DNA of 14,806 nucleotides from an uncultured Clostridia bacterium (GTDB lineage: Bacteria > Bacillota > Clostridia > Lachnospirales > Lachnospiraceae). The position numbers were made by a program, and so were the translations under genes. The notes under the pieces were generated by a model. It was not told the DNA's origin, did no database searches, and worked only from the letters and a program-made list of their open reading frames with translations. Shown one piece after another: positions 1 to 7,780 of this stretch. The stretch lies in contig CALASV010000180.1 of assembly GCA_937888895.1 (NCBI GenBank), positions 1 to 14,806 on the forward strand, written 5' to 3'. Position 1 is the stretch's first letter; each line of letters begins with the position of its first letter.

Positions 1-47
1 TTGCCTCTTCTAATTATATTATATCATATTTTTTCAATTTTACAACC

Positions 48-254
48 TTATTTTTTCAGCATATCGATACTTTTAAAATAGCACATATTAGAAATATATC
101 CGTACTTATGCAGTATTTCCAAAAGAACTTTAATAATTACTTCTTCCTTAACACTATCTAGATATAAAGTTGCCAAATCATTATATCCTTCTAAGACTTT
201 TGAATTATTACAATAGGGACATCCGGTTGCATTTTCTCCTGTTCTATTAAATAC
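48..254 (-). pseudogene. Remnant of a zinc-ribbon (DUF4379-like) protein
   Basis: A 68-codon open stretch on the minus strand has no start codon and is bounded upstream by an in-frame stop. It translates to a segment containing N-R-T-G-E-N-A-T-G-C-P-Y-C followed by K-V-L-E-G-Y-N-D-L-A-T. This is the signature I associate with the tandem treble-clef/zinc-ribbon domain DUF4379 (G-C-P-Y-C ... K-V-L-x-G-x-N-D-L-A-T). Only one CxxC pair remains, and the tail after L-D-S no longer resembles the family. I read it as a decayed fragment left by an earlier recombination. The family assignment rests on the motif only. Confidence 0.5.
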
Positions 255-327
255 TTACACTTTATAAAACTGCTCCCTATTTTTTAATATATACATAACA
301 AATCATTTCCTTTTTATCATGAATGCA

Positions 328-415
328 CGAAAAAAGGCAAGCGATATCCACTTGCCTAAAACCACTATATGTTAATGCTCTCAATCACCTTCCATAAAAT
401 CAGCCTCCTATTTAT
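328..415 (-). ncRNA. Candidate short RNA or 4-codon leader transcript downstream of the deaminase gene
   Basis: A complete miniature transcription unit of about 88 nt is visible. A strong promoter (TTGATT, 16 bp, TATAAT) lies at 422-449. It is followed by AGGAGG (404-409), then an ATG 8 nt later opening a four-codon frame M-E-G-D-stop (381-395), then a terminator hairpin at 335-357. It is on the same strand as the deaminase gene and starts just after that gene's stop codon. It could be a small RNA, a leader-peptide unit, or the remnant of a gene with its middle deleted. In the Vibrio AvcID defence system the deaminase is held in check by a small RNA (AvcI), so an sRNA beside a deaminase gene is suggestive. 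AvcI, however, lies upstream of avcD as I recall it. The function is unproven. Confidence 0.45.
330..357 (-). terminator. Rho-independent terminator, minus strand
   Basis: Perfect 7-bp arms AGGCAAG (335-341) and CTTGCCT (351-357) enclose a 9-nt loop. On the minus strand the hairpin is followed by a run of Ts (As at 330-335 on the plus strand). It would end both the short transcript starting near 415 and any read-through from the deaminase gene. Confidence 0.7.
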
Positions 416-421
416 GAATTA

Positions 422-449
422 ATTATACATCATAATACCAAGAAATCAA
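422..449 (-). promoter_or_regulatory. Strong sigma-A-type promoter for the short transcript
   Basis: On the minus strand: -35 TTGATT (444-449), 16-bp spacer, consensus -10 TATAAT (422-427). It lies just past the stop codon of the deaminase gene and points away from it, so it drives a separate downstream unit. Confidence 0.65.
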
Positions 450-460
450 TCCTCAATTTT

Positions 461-2446
461 TTAACTATTACAAAATTTCCATTCAACTGCATATGCATAA
501 TTTACATTTGCATTCTTTATTATATATTCATAAATATTATATTCTTCTTGTTCGCATTTTATTAATTCAGCCTCTTTTATTCTAGTTTTCATATCTAAAT
601 CAGCATATATTACACTCTTTACATTCTGAAGCATACCGCATGGTGTAACTACTCTAAGAATCAATTCCTCTGTATCATTTTTTACAAGATGTGCTAAATA
701 AGGTTCCATAACATGCTTTTCGTCTTTTACTTTTGTTAATATCTTATAATGTATCTTTTCTCCTTTATTTTTGGCTTCTTTAAATTCAATATTGTAAGTA
801 TACGGAAGTTGTTTACTTGTTTCAACTAATGTTAAATCATCATCACTATCCTCAGCAATCATACTCATGCCATCATATGAACTCCCCGTCCATATAAGTT
901 TCTTTTTGAGATAATTTACTTCATTTTTTTGTATAACAGCATTAACTTCCCTTGTACTTTCAATTCGGTTTCTATCACCTATAAATTTCAACTCAATAAA
1001 CATTCTATTATACGAAATATCTTCATATTTAAGAATTTCAGTGTCTTTTTTTCCTTTCACCTCATTTTTTATATTTATTCCTGTTACTAATTCCAATTCA
1101 TCTTTAATTGCAATTCTCGGCTCATAAAAATCTAAATATGCTTGTCCTATTGCTCCAAAAAACAATTTCATTTCTGGATTATTGTTTTCACCAAAAGTAA
1201 GTATATGTGTTTGTGATATTCCAGGATATGGATCTATATAATATATATGCCTTATCCCTAATTGATATGCTTTTTTTGCACATAACTCACATGGACTTGC
1301 AGTTGTAAAAAGATATCCGTTGTTCACATGAGTTCCACCATATTTCGAAATTTGTAAAAAAGCATTTTCTTCAGCATGTAAAGCACGCGTATATACTTGA
1401 TTTTTTTCACCTTTTAACCCATTATAGATATCTTTAAAACAATATGCCATGCATCTTCCTCTGGTTTTTCCTTGTATTTGGATATCTATTTTATTTAATG
1501 CTTTTGAAAATTCTTCATTTTCTATTTCGTATTTACTATAAGTCTCTTTATCTTTATTCTTACAAAAACTATGTATATCACGTAAATTACATGAAATTTG
1601 TCCTTTAGGAACATCATTCCATCCAACTGATTGAATAGAATAATCTTCTCTTGTAACAACTGCACCGACTTGTCTAGATAAACATCCCGAATTAAATTTT
1701 GCATTATATGCCAATTGCATACATCTTTCTACATGTGTTGGTGTAATCAAGCCTGGATGAATCATTAACGATATGTACTTTAAAATTTGTTGTGTCAGTG
1801 TATAATATTTTCCATCATGTACATCTGGATTGTATACATGTATATCCGCATACTGAATACATTCTTGAATATTTTGATGATAAAAAACTTCTTGCGGTTG
1901 TTTTAATTTTTGTGCATATTCAATATTATCTAAATTTATTAGTTCTTCTGTATTAAGATCTTTCAATCTTCTTTTTCTATCAATATCATCTGTATTCACT
2001 GCCATCAAATGAAATGCCCTATATTTATCTTTAAAAAACATTGCCTCATAAGGATTTCTAATTGCATCAATACAAATTCTACTACATTTCTTTTCATTTT
2101 CTTCATCATATTTAATGATAATTTTTATTACTTTATCAATTTTTTTTACAAATACTCGATATTGTTCTTCTGAAAAAGTATCATCAAATGGATTTCCTGA
2201 ACATCGTATATTATTTCCCATCTGCTGTAACAAATATGTATATAGATGGTATTTACTTTGTTGTTTACCTTTAATTTTATCGCTGTGCATTTCAAAACAA
2301 GAAAATCCTTCTAAGAGATTTTTAAATCTAATCTTATATTCCTTTATTGTAGAAACATAAAATTCATAGTATGCTTTCAACCTTTCTTTTTCCAAACTTC
2401 TAATATCTAGTTCACTTAAAGAAAATTTTTTACATTCATCAAACAT
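461..2446 (-). CDS. Anti-phage AvcD-like deoxycytidylate/dCTP deaminase, probably damaged at its 5' end
   Basis: The protein has 661 residues. A cytidine/deoxycytidylate deaminase domain spans roughly residues 245-415. It opens with C-L-S-R-Q-V-G-A-V-V and has the zinc/catalytic motif H357-A-E359 and P385-C386-E-L-C389. The first ~230 residues (L-L-Q-Q-M-G-N-N-I-R, then I-D-A-I-R-N-P-Y-E-A) match the nucleotide-kinase-like N-terminal half of AvcD-type deaminases. Those enzymes deplete dC nucleotides during phage infection. No P-loop is present in this ORF, no SD precedes its ATG, and the reading frame stays open another 25 codons upstream without a start codon. A separate ATG at 2511 in another frame gives M-K-S-Q-L-V-L-A before stopping, so a frameshift in the A-rich tract near 2467-2490 is likely. 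The C-terminal ~190 residues are unrecognised. The family call is confident; activity is uncertain. Confidence 0.75.
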   Translation of the reverse strand: MFDECKKFSLSELDIRSLEKERLKAYYEFYVSTIKEYKIRFKNLLEGFSCFEMHSDKIKGKQQSKYHLYTYLLQQMGNNIRCSGNPFDDTFSEEQYRVFVKKIDKVIKIIIKYDEENEKKCSRICIDAIRNPYEAMFFKDKYRAFHLMAVNTDDIDRKRRLKDLNTEELINLDNIEYAQKLKQPQEVFYHQNIQECIQYADIHVYNPDVHDGKYYTLTQQILKYISLMIHPGLITPTHVERCMQLAYNAKFNSGCLSRQVGAVVTREDYSIQSVGWNDVPKGQISCNLRDIHSFCKNKDKETYSKYEIENEEFSKALNKIDIQIQGKTRGRCMAYCFKDIYNGLKGEKNQVYTRALHAEENAFLQISKYGGTHVNNGYLFTTASPCELCAKKAYQLGIRHIYYIDPYPGISQTHILTFGENNNPEMKLFFGAIGQAYLDFYEPRIAIKDELELVTGINIKNEVKGKKDTEILKYEDISYNRMFIELKFIGDRNRIESTREVNAVIQKNEVNYLKKKLIWTGSSYDGMSMIAEDSDDDLTLVETSKQLPYTYNIEFKEAKNKGEKIHYKILTKVKDEKHVMEPYLAHLVKNDTEELILRVVTPCGMLQNVKSVIYADLDMKTRIKEAELIKCEQEEYNIYEYIIKNANVNYAYAVEWKFCNS

Positions 2447-2499
2447 ATATTTAATTTGGTTAATTGTACTTTTTACTTTTTCTTTCTCGCCAATACTAA

Positions 2500-2528
2500 T
2501 TGACTTTTCATTTATTTTATACTATGAT
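2500..2528 (+). promoter_or_regulatory. Promoter of the HTH gene
   Basis: TTGACT (2500-2505), 17-bp spacer, TATGAT (2523-2528), then an SD AAGGAG (2556-2561) 6 nt before the ATG at 2568. It overlaps the presumed original 5' end of the divergent deaminase gene, so the two genes share one short control region. Confidence 0.6.
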
Positions 2529-2567
2529 AATGTTACAACCACTACTAAAAACAAAAAGGAGATAGCT

Positions 2568-3803
2568 ATGAGAACAAAAAATACTTCCCAACAAGAAAAA
2601 CAGAAAACAGAAAACCTTCAGAAAAAAAATTCCATCTCGGAAGAATCTTTAGAAACAAATGAACGGCTTAACAATAACTATAACAAAATGATTAAGAAAC
2701 GACTAGAAGATTGGCTTACCAATCTTATCAATCAAGGATTCGAACTGAATTTTGGTGTATTATGTGAAAACATGAAAAATCTCTATCATATTCAAACTTC
2801 TGAACAAAAGTTACGACAAATGTTTTCTACTGCTAATGATAGAGAAGTCAAATTGCCTGAGCTTGTAGCACTTACACATATGCTACATATCCCATTAGCT
2901 AAATTATGCGAATTTCCAAATGTACCAGCGATTGCTCCTAATATTATAGAAGAATGTCCCTGGATTTACTCTCGAGAAAAACAATATCCATCTACTAGAA
3001 TTAGTAAACTAATGGACCACTTTTACAATGGTACTTATTATGCTTATTACTTTAAACCAAAGCATTTAGACCGAATCGACTTAGGTGGAAAAACTCCAAT
3101 TACTGGCTTAAATATCGAAGAAGCAAAAATTGAAATTCAAATGGAAAATGGAGAATCTTATGTAATTTTTGAAGAACTATCTTGTACTAGAAATTTTTTT
3201 GATACAAAAGAATTAGACCGTTTTACCTTAAAAGGAAAATTATATTTAATTGAAAGTCCAAAAATTGCATATAGCTTTATTACAGACCCAGAAGGAAGAC
3301 GTGCCATAGCACTAATGTTCGAATATAAAGAATTTAACAAAGATATTTTATATTATCGTACTGCTGCCATGCTTACATTCTCTTTAAATGAATTACATAT
3401 TCCATTATTTCAAAAAATAGCTCTATTTCGTGTAAAACAAGATTTATCAGACCAAGAAAATGCAAATATAATACGTGGAATATTAGCATTAAATACGGGT
3501 TCTATTATGATTGAACATAATGTTTTTCAAGAAGCCCAAGAAAAAAATCCTAAACTAAAAGATTTAATACCAAAAGAAGAAAAAAACTACTACTTTTTCT
3601 CTGAACCAGCAATCCGTGATAGTATACAAAATTGGGATTCTGATGAAAGTGTTAAAATTCTCTTAAAATTAAGAGAATTAAGCAATTTTCAAGCACATGA
3701 AATTATTACTGAACCTGAATATTTCAGCACATTTATTAGACATTACCAAACAAATCATAAAAATTTTCCATCCACAATACAAAGTCAACTACCCACGACC
3801 TAA
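2568..3803 (+). CDS. XRE-like helix-turn-helix protein of unknown function, 3' end truncated by an IS605-type element
   Basis: The protein has 411 residues with a charged N-terminus. Around residues 45-115 there is a segment that looks like a cro/C1-type helix-turn-helix (K-L-R-Q-M-F-S-T-A-N-D, then L-P-E-L-V-A-L-T-H-M-L-H-I-P). The remainder is an alpha/beta region I do not recognise. The start is well supported by a promoter and an SD. The last ~7 codons (S-Q-L-P-T-T) lie in the terminal sequence of the IS200/IS605 element, so the natural C-terminus was replaced. Joining the frame to the sequence right of the element near 7801 can give a short tail ending K-D-F-I-Y-E-L-Y-H-F-F-S-stop, so probably fewer than 20 residues were lost. 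The gene is divergent from the deaminase gene, so it could be its regulator or a partner; this is inference from position. Confidence 0.6.
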   Translation: MRTKNTSQQEKQKTENLQKKNSISEESLETNERLNNNYNKMIKKRLEDWLTNLINQGFELNFGVLCENMKNLYHIQTSEQKLRQMFSTANDREVKLPELVALTHMLHIPLAKLCEFPNVPAIAPNIIEECPWIYSREKQYPSTRISKLMDHFYNGTYYAYYFKPKHLDRIDLGGKTPITGLNIEEAKIEIQMENGESYVIFEELSCTRNFFDTKELDRFTLKGKLYLIESPKIAYSFITDPEGRRAIALMFEYKEFNKDILYYRTAAMLTFSLNELHIPLFQKIALFRVKQDLSDQENANIIRGILALNTGSIMIEHNVFQEAQEKNPKLKDLIPKEEKNYYFFSEPAIRDSIQNWDSDESVKILLKLRELSNFQAHEIITEPEYFSTFIRHYQTNHKNFPSTIQSQLPTT

Positions 3804-3935
3804 AGGTCATGGGCTTGTAACTGCCCAGTCGTAGTAACGGCTTACACCTCCGACCTTTAACCCCAATCGGTATATTACCTTTTGTGGCGTTACATCATAG
3901 GGTGGTTGACAGCACCCTTTACAACAAAGTTTACT
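3790..3935 (-). ncRNA. Candidate omega RNA (reRNA) scaffold of the TnpB element
   Basis: TnpB proteins use a guide RNA transcribed from the 3' end of tnpB through the right end of the element, with the guide taken from flanking DNA. Here the 3' end of tnpB is followed on the minus strand by about 140 nt of potentially structured sequence ending in the terminal hairpin 3792-3813. The putative guide would lie just left of about 3786, inside the truncated helix-turn-helix gene. tnpB is now split, so the RNA would have no intact partner here. The call rests on position and family knowledge. Confidence 0.35.
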
Positions 3936-4118
3936 CTGCTGTAACTGTATCAGGTACTTGGCTATCTACAAGATAGTTGATTCCCATGCGGTACAGATTC
4001 ATCGCTCCAATGCGGTCATCATTCGACTGATATCTACAGTTCTTACAGCAAAATAGATGTATCTTTTTATTACGATTTGCCTTTTCTGTATGTCCACATA
4101 TCGGACAACATTGACTGG
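3931..4118 (-). pseudogene. tnpB: 3' part of split tnpB (zinc finger and third RuvC Asp)
   Basis: The minus-strand reading continues T-S-Q-C-C-P-I-C-G-H-T, then H-L-F-C-C-K-N-C, then S-N-D-D-R-I-G-A-M-N-L-Y and ends in T-V-T-A-E-stop. This is the C-terminal four-cysteine zinc ribbon and the last RuvC motif of TnpB. It is separated from the 5' part by the IS21 element. Removing that element and one ACTGG copy restores D-P-R-Y-T-S-Q-C-C-P in frame and gives a 379-residue protein with no other lesion. Confidence 0.85.
4114..4118. repeat. Left target-site duplication of the IS21 element
   Basis: ACTGG here is repeated at 6291-6295. Collapsing the two copies restores tnpB in frame. Because TAT follows both copies by chance, a duplication of up to 8 bp (ACTGGTAT) cannot be excluded. 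The symmetry of the terminal repeats favours 5 bp. Confidence 0.75.
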
Positions 4119-4199
4119 TATAAATGATATAATAAAAATGTACAAAAAATCTAAAATAAAGATGTACAAATGGTATACTGTTACCAGGAGGTAGACAGT

Positions 4200-5495
4200 A
4201 TGATTTTTAAAAGTAATGTGATTGTAGATGTCACAATTAATTCATTGGAGGACTTATATAAATTGAAACCATTGGTAGAAAATTCTTCTATCCGTATCAA
4301 TAAAAGTCAAATCGCAAGAGAACTTGGGGTAGATAGAAGAACCGTAGAGAAATATCTGAACGGATTTCAAAAATCAAAAAGTAGAAAGAAAACTTCTTGT
4401 TTGGATGCTTATTATGAAGTAATCCAAGAACTTCTTTCTCCTCAGAATTCACAAGTTTTCTATTATAAAAGAGTTTTATGGCAGTACTTAGTAGATAATC
4501 ATGGATTATCAGAATGTAAGTATGCTAACTTTTGTCACTACCTGAATTCAAAGAAAGAGTTTGCAGATTATTTTAAACAAAAGCGTCCATCCAAAGCTGA
4601 AAAACCTGTATTACGTTTTGAAACTACCGCTGGAACACAAGCACAACTCGATTGGAAAGAAGATATTCCTTTTCTTTTAGCTTCGGGAGAAATCATTACC
4701 ATCAACGTTTTCGTTTTCTTACTTTCTTATTCACGTTTCCGTGTCTATCGCTTATCGTTAAGCAAAACACAAGAGGTTCTATTCTCACTTCTGAATGACG
4801 CTTTGGAGCAATTAGGTGGCGTTCCAGAAGAACTTCTCACCGATAACATGAAAACGGTAATGGATCAACCAAGAACTAGTACTTCCGAAGGAAAAGTAAA
4901 CTATCGTTTTGCACAATTTGCGAAGGATTATGGATTTCGAGTGCAACCTTGTATTGCAGGAAGACCACAAACTAAGGCAAAAGTAGAAGCACCTATGAAG
5001 ATATTAGATGAAATTCGTGCGTATAATGGAAGATTGGATTATACCGAGTTATGTGAATTAGTAGAGCGTATCAATAATCGTGTGAATAGTCAGGTAAATC
5101 AAGGGACAGGAAGAATTCCTTTATTGTATTTTCAAAAGGAAAAGGCTTTCTTACATCCTCTTCCCCCAGAAGAACTAAGAAAGCCTTATCGTATTGCCAT
5201 ATCCCATGCCAAAGTAAACACCTCTAGTATGGTAACTTACCAACAATGCCAGTATTCTGTACCACCAGAATACATCGGAAAAGAGATGCGATTGCAAGTG
5301 TATGACAATTATCTACATATTTACTATAACACAACTTTAGTTACTTTGCATCCTCTGAGTTGCAAAAAATTAAATTATCACGAAAGACATTATATCGCCA
5401 TTGCAGGGCAATCTCATGCTCTAAAAAAGGAGAATATCGAACAGTATGCCAAAGAAAATCTAGCAAGAATCGGGGAGGTTTATCAGTATGAATAG
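4200..5495 (+). CDS. istA: IS21-family transposase IstA
   Basis: The protein has 431 residues from the ATG at 4200, chosen because AGGAGGT (4186-4192) sits 7 nt upstream. The earlier in-frame ATG at 4170 has no SD. An N-terminal helix-turn-helix lies at about residues 38-53 (I-A-R-E-L-G-V-D-R-R-T-V-E-K-Y-L). A DDE integrase-type core follows, with candidate catalytic residues D151 (Q-L-D-W), D215 (L-L-T-D-N) and E263 (K-V-E-A-P). The C-terminal part is the Mu-transposase-like beta region. It overlaps istB by 8 bp, the usual translationally coupled arrangement. IstA cuts and joins the element's ends with the help of the IstB ATPase. Length and motifs match the family, and I see no damage. Confidence 0.93.
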   Translation: MIFKSNVIVDVTINSLEDLYKLKPLVENSSIRINKSQIARELGVDRRTVEKYLNGFQKSKSRKKTSCLDAYYEVIQELLSPQNSQVFYYKRVLWQYLVDNHGLSECKYANFCHYLNSKKEFADYFKQKRPSKAEKPVLRFETTAGTQAQLDWKEDIPFLLASGEIITINVFVFLLSYSRFRVYRLSLSKTQEVLFSLLNDALEQLGGVPEELLTDNMKTVMDQPRTSTSEGKVNYRFAQFAKDYGFRVQPCIAGRPQTKAKVEAPMKILDEIRAYNGRLDYTELCELVERINNRVNSQVNQGTGRIPLLYFQKEKAFLHPLPPEELRKPYRIAISHAKVNTSSMVTYQQCQYSVPPEYIGKEMRLQVYDNYLHIYYNTTLVTLHPLSCKKLNYHERHYIAIAGQSHALKKENIEQYAKENLARIGEVYQYE

Positions 5496-6237
5496 TATGT
5501 ATCAACAACTATGTCAAAATTTAGAACAACTGCATTTAACTCAAATGCAGTTGCACCTAAATGAAGTAGCAGATGTTGTGTCTGCGAATCATCTTTCTTT
5601 TTCGGAAGGATTATTGAAACTAACGAATTATGAAATAGATTATAAAACGATGAGTGCAGCACATTCTATGATAAAAGCAGGAGCATTTCCACACCAAAAA
5701 GAACTCAAAGATTTTGATTTTTCTTTTCAGCCAGGCATCCATCCACAAGAAATCCAAGAATACGAAACCTTACGATTTTTGGAGCAAAATGAAAATTTAG
5801 TATTCTTAGGACCAAGTGGTGTGGGAAAAACTCACTTAGCAACAGCCATCGGAATCAGTGCAGCGAAAAAAAGAATTAGCACCTATTTTATTAAATGTCA
5901 TGATTTATTACAACAATTAAAAAAAGCCCAAGCAGAGAATCGTTTACAAGAGCGTTTGAAACACTTTAGTAAATATCGACTTTTGATTATTGATGAACTA
6001 GGTTATCTTCCTATCAACAAAGAAGACTCTAATTTATTTTTTCAACTCATTGATAAACGATATGAGAAAAAAAGTACCATTTTAACAACCAATATTAACT
6101 TTAGTGATTGGGATTCTGTATTTTATGATGCTGTGGTAGCGAATGCTATTTTAGACCGAATGTTACATCATGCTCATGTGATTGCTATCTCAGGAAGGTC
6201 ATACCGGTTGAAAGACCATGTTCGTACAGAAAACTAA
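5488..6237 (+). CDS. istB: IS21-family helper ATPase IstB
   Basis: A 249-residue AAA+ ATPase of the IstB/DnaC type. Walker A is G-P-S-G-V-G-K-T at residues 108-115 and Walker B is L-L-I-I-D-E at 165-170. An Asn/Arg-containing stretch (T-T-N-I-N, later L-D-R-M-L-H-H) follows in the sensor region. An SD (GGGGAGG) lies inside the end of istA, and the start overlaps istA by 8 bp. IstB assembles on target DNA and activates the IstA transposase. Full length for the family. Confidence 0.93.
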   Translation: MNSMYQQLCQNLEQLHLTQMQLHLNEVADVVSANHLSFSEGLLKLTNYEIDYKTMSAAHSMIKAGAFPHQKELKDFDFSFQPGIHPQEIQEYETLRFLEQNENLVFLGPSGVGKTHLATAIGISAAKKRISTYFIKCHDLLQQLKKAQAENRLQERLKHFSKYRLLIIDELGYLPINKEDSNLFFQLIDKRYEKKSTILTTNINFSDWDSVFYDAVVANAILDRMLHHAHVIAISGRSYRLKDHVRTEN

Positions 6238-6290
6238 AAATGTACATTATTATTTTAGAATTTTTGTACATTTATGTATTGACATTTATA

Positions 6291-6295
6291 ACTGG
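6291..6295. repeat. Right target-site duplication of the IS21 element
   Basis: Second copy of ACTGG (see 4114-4118). Confidence 0.75.
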
Positions 6296-7247
6296 TATAG
6301 CGAGGGTCAACTTTAATAACAGTAGACTGATTTTGTTTCGCCTTATAGATAAGCTTCTGTTCCAGGTCATAAAACGACCAAGATACCGCTACATAACGGT
6401 CTTTGGTTTTAACACGTTCTGTAGCATTGCGTATACCTGACAAATCTTCTAGGACAAAAAGTGTATGCTTTGGGTTTGATTCCACGAGTGCCTTCGATAC
6501 CTGATGGTTGATATCCTGCATCCAACGGTTTTCTCGCTGACCGATTGCCTTCATTCTACGTCTTGCCGATGGTGTCCGACGCATTTGGAGTTCTTTACGG
6601 AGTTTAGAGTAGTGAGCACGTTTCTGTTTCATAGCTTTACCCCTTACAAAACCAGACTTATGCTTACTATCATAAGTTGCAACAACAAAGTTCATACCTC
6701 TGTCTATGCCTACCACATTGCAAATATCAGAAAGGTTACTTTCTTCGATATCATAAGTAACGGGGATATGTAAAAAATACTTGCCGTGCTTCTTTACCAA
6801 TTTAGCAGTACCAAATTTATAGATGGCATGATCAAAATAGTGTGACATACCTTCCGTAAAATAAGGTAGTTTCACACGACCATGCAGTGTATTGACAGAA
6901 AAATGGTTTTGTGTAAGCGAATAATCCCTATTCCAAACGAGGTCATACTGAGGCTTTTGGAACGATGGCTGAATCCACTCGTTTTGATTTTCCAGAATGG
7001 TCTTATATTTAGCAATCACTGTCTTAAAAACAGACTGTGCCATCTGTGATTTCAAACCAAACTTCTCTCGAAGCGTAGAGTATAGAGCCTTGTTCAGAGA
7101 AAATTGTTTTAGGTCATGCGTACAGAACACATAAGCAGAAACATAGTTACAAGCATTCGAATAAACGGACATGGTTTTATCAAGTAATCTTTTATCGTCT
7201 GTTGTAACAGATATCTGAATTTTAGCTGTAATTGTCATTTGTTCCAT
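6291..7247 (-). pseudogene. tnpB: 5' part of split tnpB (RNA-guided nuclease of the IS605-type element)
   Basis: This part encodes about 319 residues of TnpB: the N-terminal helical/beta recognition domains, then RuvC motif I (G-I-D182-R-G) and motif II (L-E267-D-L-S-G), ending at D-P-R-Y-T-S. The remaining open codons down to 6255 belong to the IS21 element, so the apparent 330-residue protein is a chimera that lacks the zinc ribbon and third RuvC Asp. The start has a good SD (AAAGGAG, 7 nt spacing). Intact TnpB cuts DNA at the donor site using an omega RNA, which helps the element persist. Without its C-terminus this copy should be inactive. Confidence 0.9.
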
Positions 7248-7263
7248 AGAGGTACTCCTTTCC

Positions 7264-7292
7264 TTGATATTTCATTAAATATATGATATAAT
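7264..7292 (+). promoter_or_regulatory. Promoter of tnpA
   Basis: TTGATA (7264-7269), 17-bp spacer, TATAAT (7287-7292), followed by GAGGA shortly before the ATG at 7330. It lies in the 82-bp gap between the divergent tnpA and tnpB. Confidence 0.65.
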
Positions 7293-7329
7293 AATTATTA
7301 GTGAAAGTCAATCTATTTGAGGAATTTTT

Positions 7330-7734
7330 ATGGATAACAAATACAACCATCACAACAGACGTAAATATAGTCTAAAAGTACCTATCATTCTTGTCACTAA
7401 GTATCGTAAACAACTGTTACAAGGTTCTATTGCAAATGATGTAAAGCAAAAAATATCTAACATCTGTAATGTCAAAAGCTACGAGATGATTGCAATGGAG
7501 ACGGATAAAGATCCTATACATTTTCTAATAAGTTACGATACTACGGACAGAGTTTGTGATATTGTAAAAACCATCAAACAGGAAACCACATACTATTTGT
7601 GGCAAAAATATCCTAACTTTTTGTCTAAACAGTATTGGAAAAAGAAAATCTTTTGGTCAGATGGATATTTTGCTTGTAGTATAGGTGAAGTATCCTCAGC
7701 TACCATACAAAAGTACATAGAAAGCCAAGGCTAA
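7330..7734 (+). CDS. tnpA: IS200/IS605 Y1 transposase TnpA with an altered HUH motif
   Basis: A 134-residue HUH single-strand transposase, a normal length. The catalytic tyrosine candidate is Y129 in Q-K-Y-I-E-S-Q-G. The HUH motif, usually D-H-x-H in relatives, reads D-P62-I-H64: the first metal-binding His is replaced by Pro (codon CCT; CAT would be His, one base away). This should disrupt metal binding and so activity. The gene has its own promoter and SD and is divergent from tnpB. The family call is firm. Inactivity is inferred from the missing residue. Confidence 0.9.
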   Translation: MDNKYNHHNRRKYSLKVPIILVTKYRKQLLQGSIANDVKQKISNICNVKSYEMIAMETDKDPIHFLISYDTTDRVCDIVKTIKQETTYYLWQKYPNFLSKQYWKKKIFWSDGYFACSIGEVSSATIQKYIESQG

Positions 7735-7780
7735 TGACTACGTATTTGCAAGGCTCCTCCCACTGCCTAAAGGCAATGGG

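Larger units (their letters stand above)
4119..6290 (+). mobile_element. IS21-family insertion sequence, intact, inside tnpB
   Basis: The 2172-bp element has imperfect inverted ends (TATAAATG ... CATTTATA) and carries istA and istB. It shows the multiple terminal repeats typical of IS21 elements. ATGTAC occurs at 4138 and 4162 on the left, and GTACAT at 6242 and 6266 on the right, with the same 24-bp period and the same 19-bp distance from each end. The ends do not start with the usual TG/CA. Both genes look complete, so the element may still be mobile and its insertion is later than that of the IS605-type element. Confidence 0.85.

Noticed and set aside
2115..2360. Plus-strand ORFs opposite the deaminase gene, and similar shadows at 6240-6440, 6504-6773, 8043-8372, 8948-9175 and 11962-12183
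   Set aside because: They lie antisense to genes with recognisable motifs, have no convincing SD or promoter, and their translations look like low-complexity readings of the complementary strand.
4111..4133. TTGACT plus TATAAT at the left IS21 junction as a promoter for istA
   Set aside because: The spacing is only 11 bp, and the TTGACT belongs to the interrupted tnpB sequence, so it is not a supported promoter.
6255..7247. A 330-residue intact TnpB
   Set aside because: The last dozen codons are IS21 terminal sequence, and the zinc ribbon and third RuvC Asp are at 3931-4118, so the gene is split.
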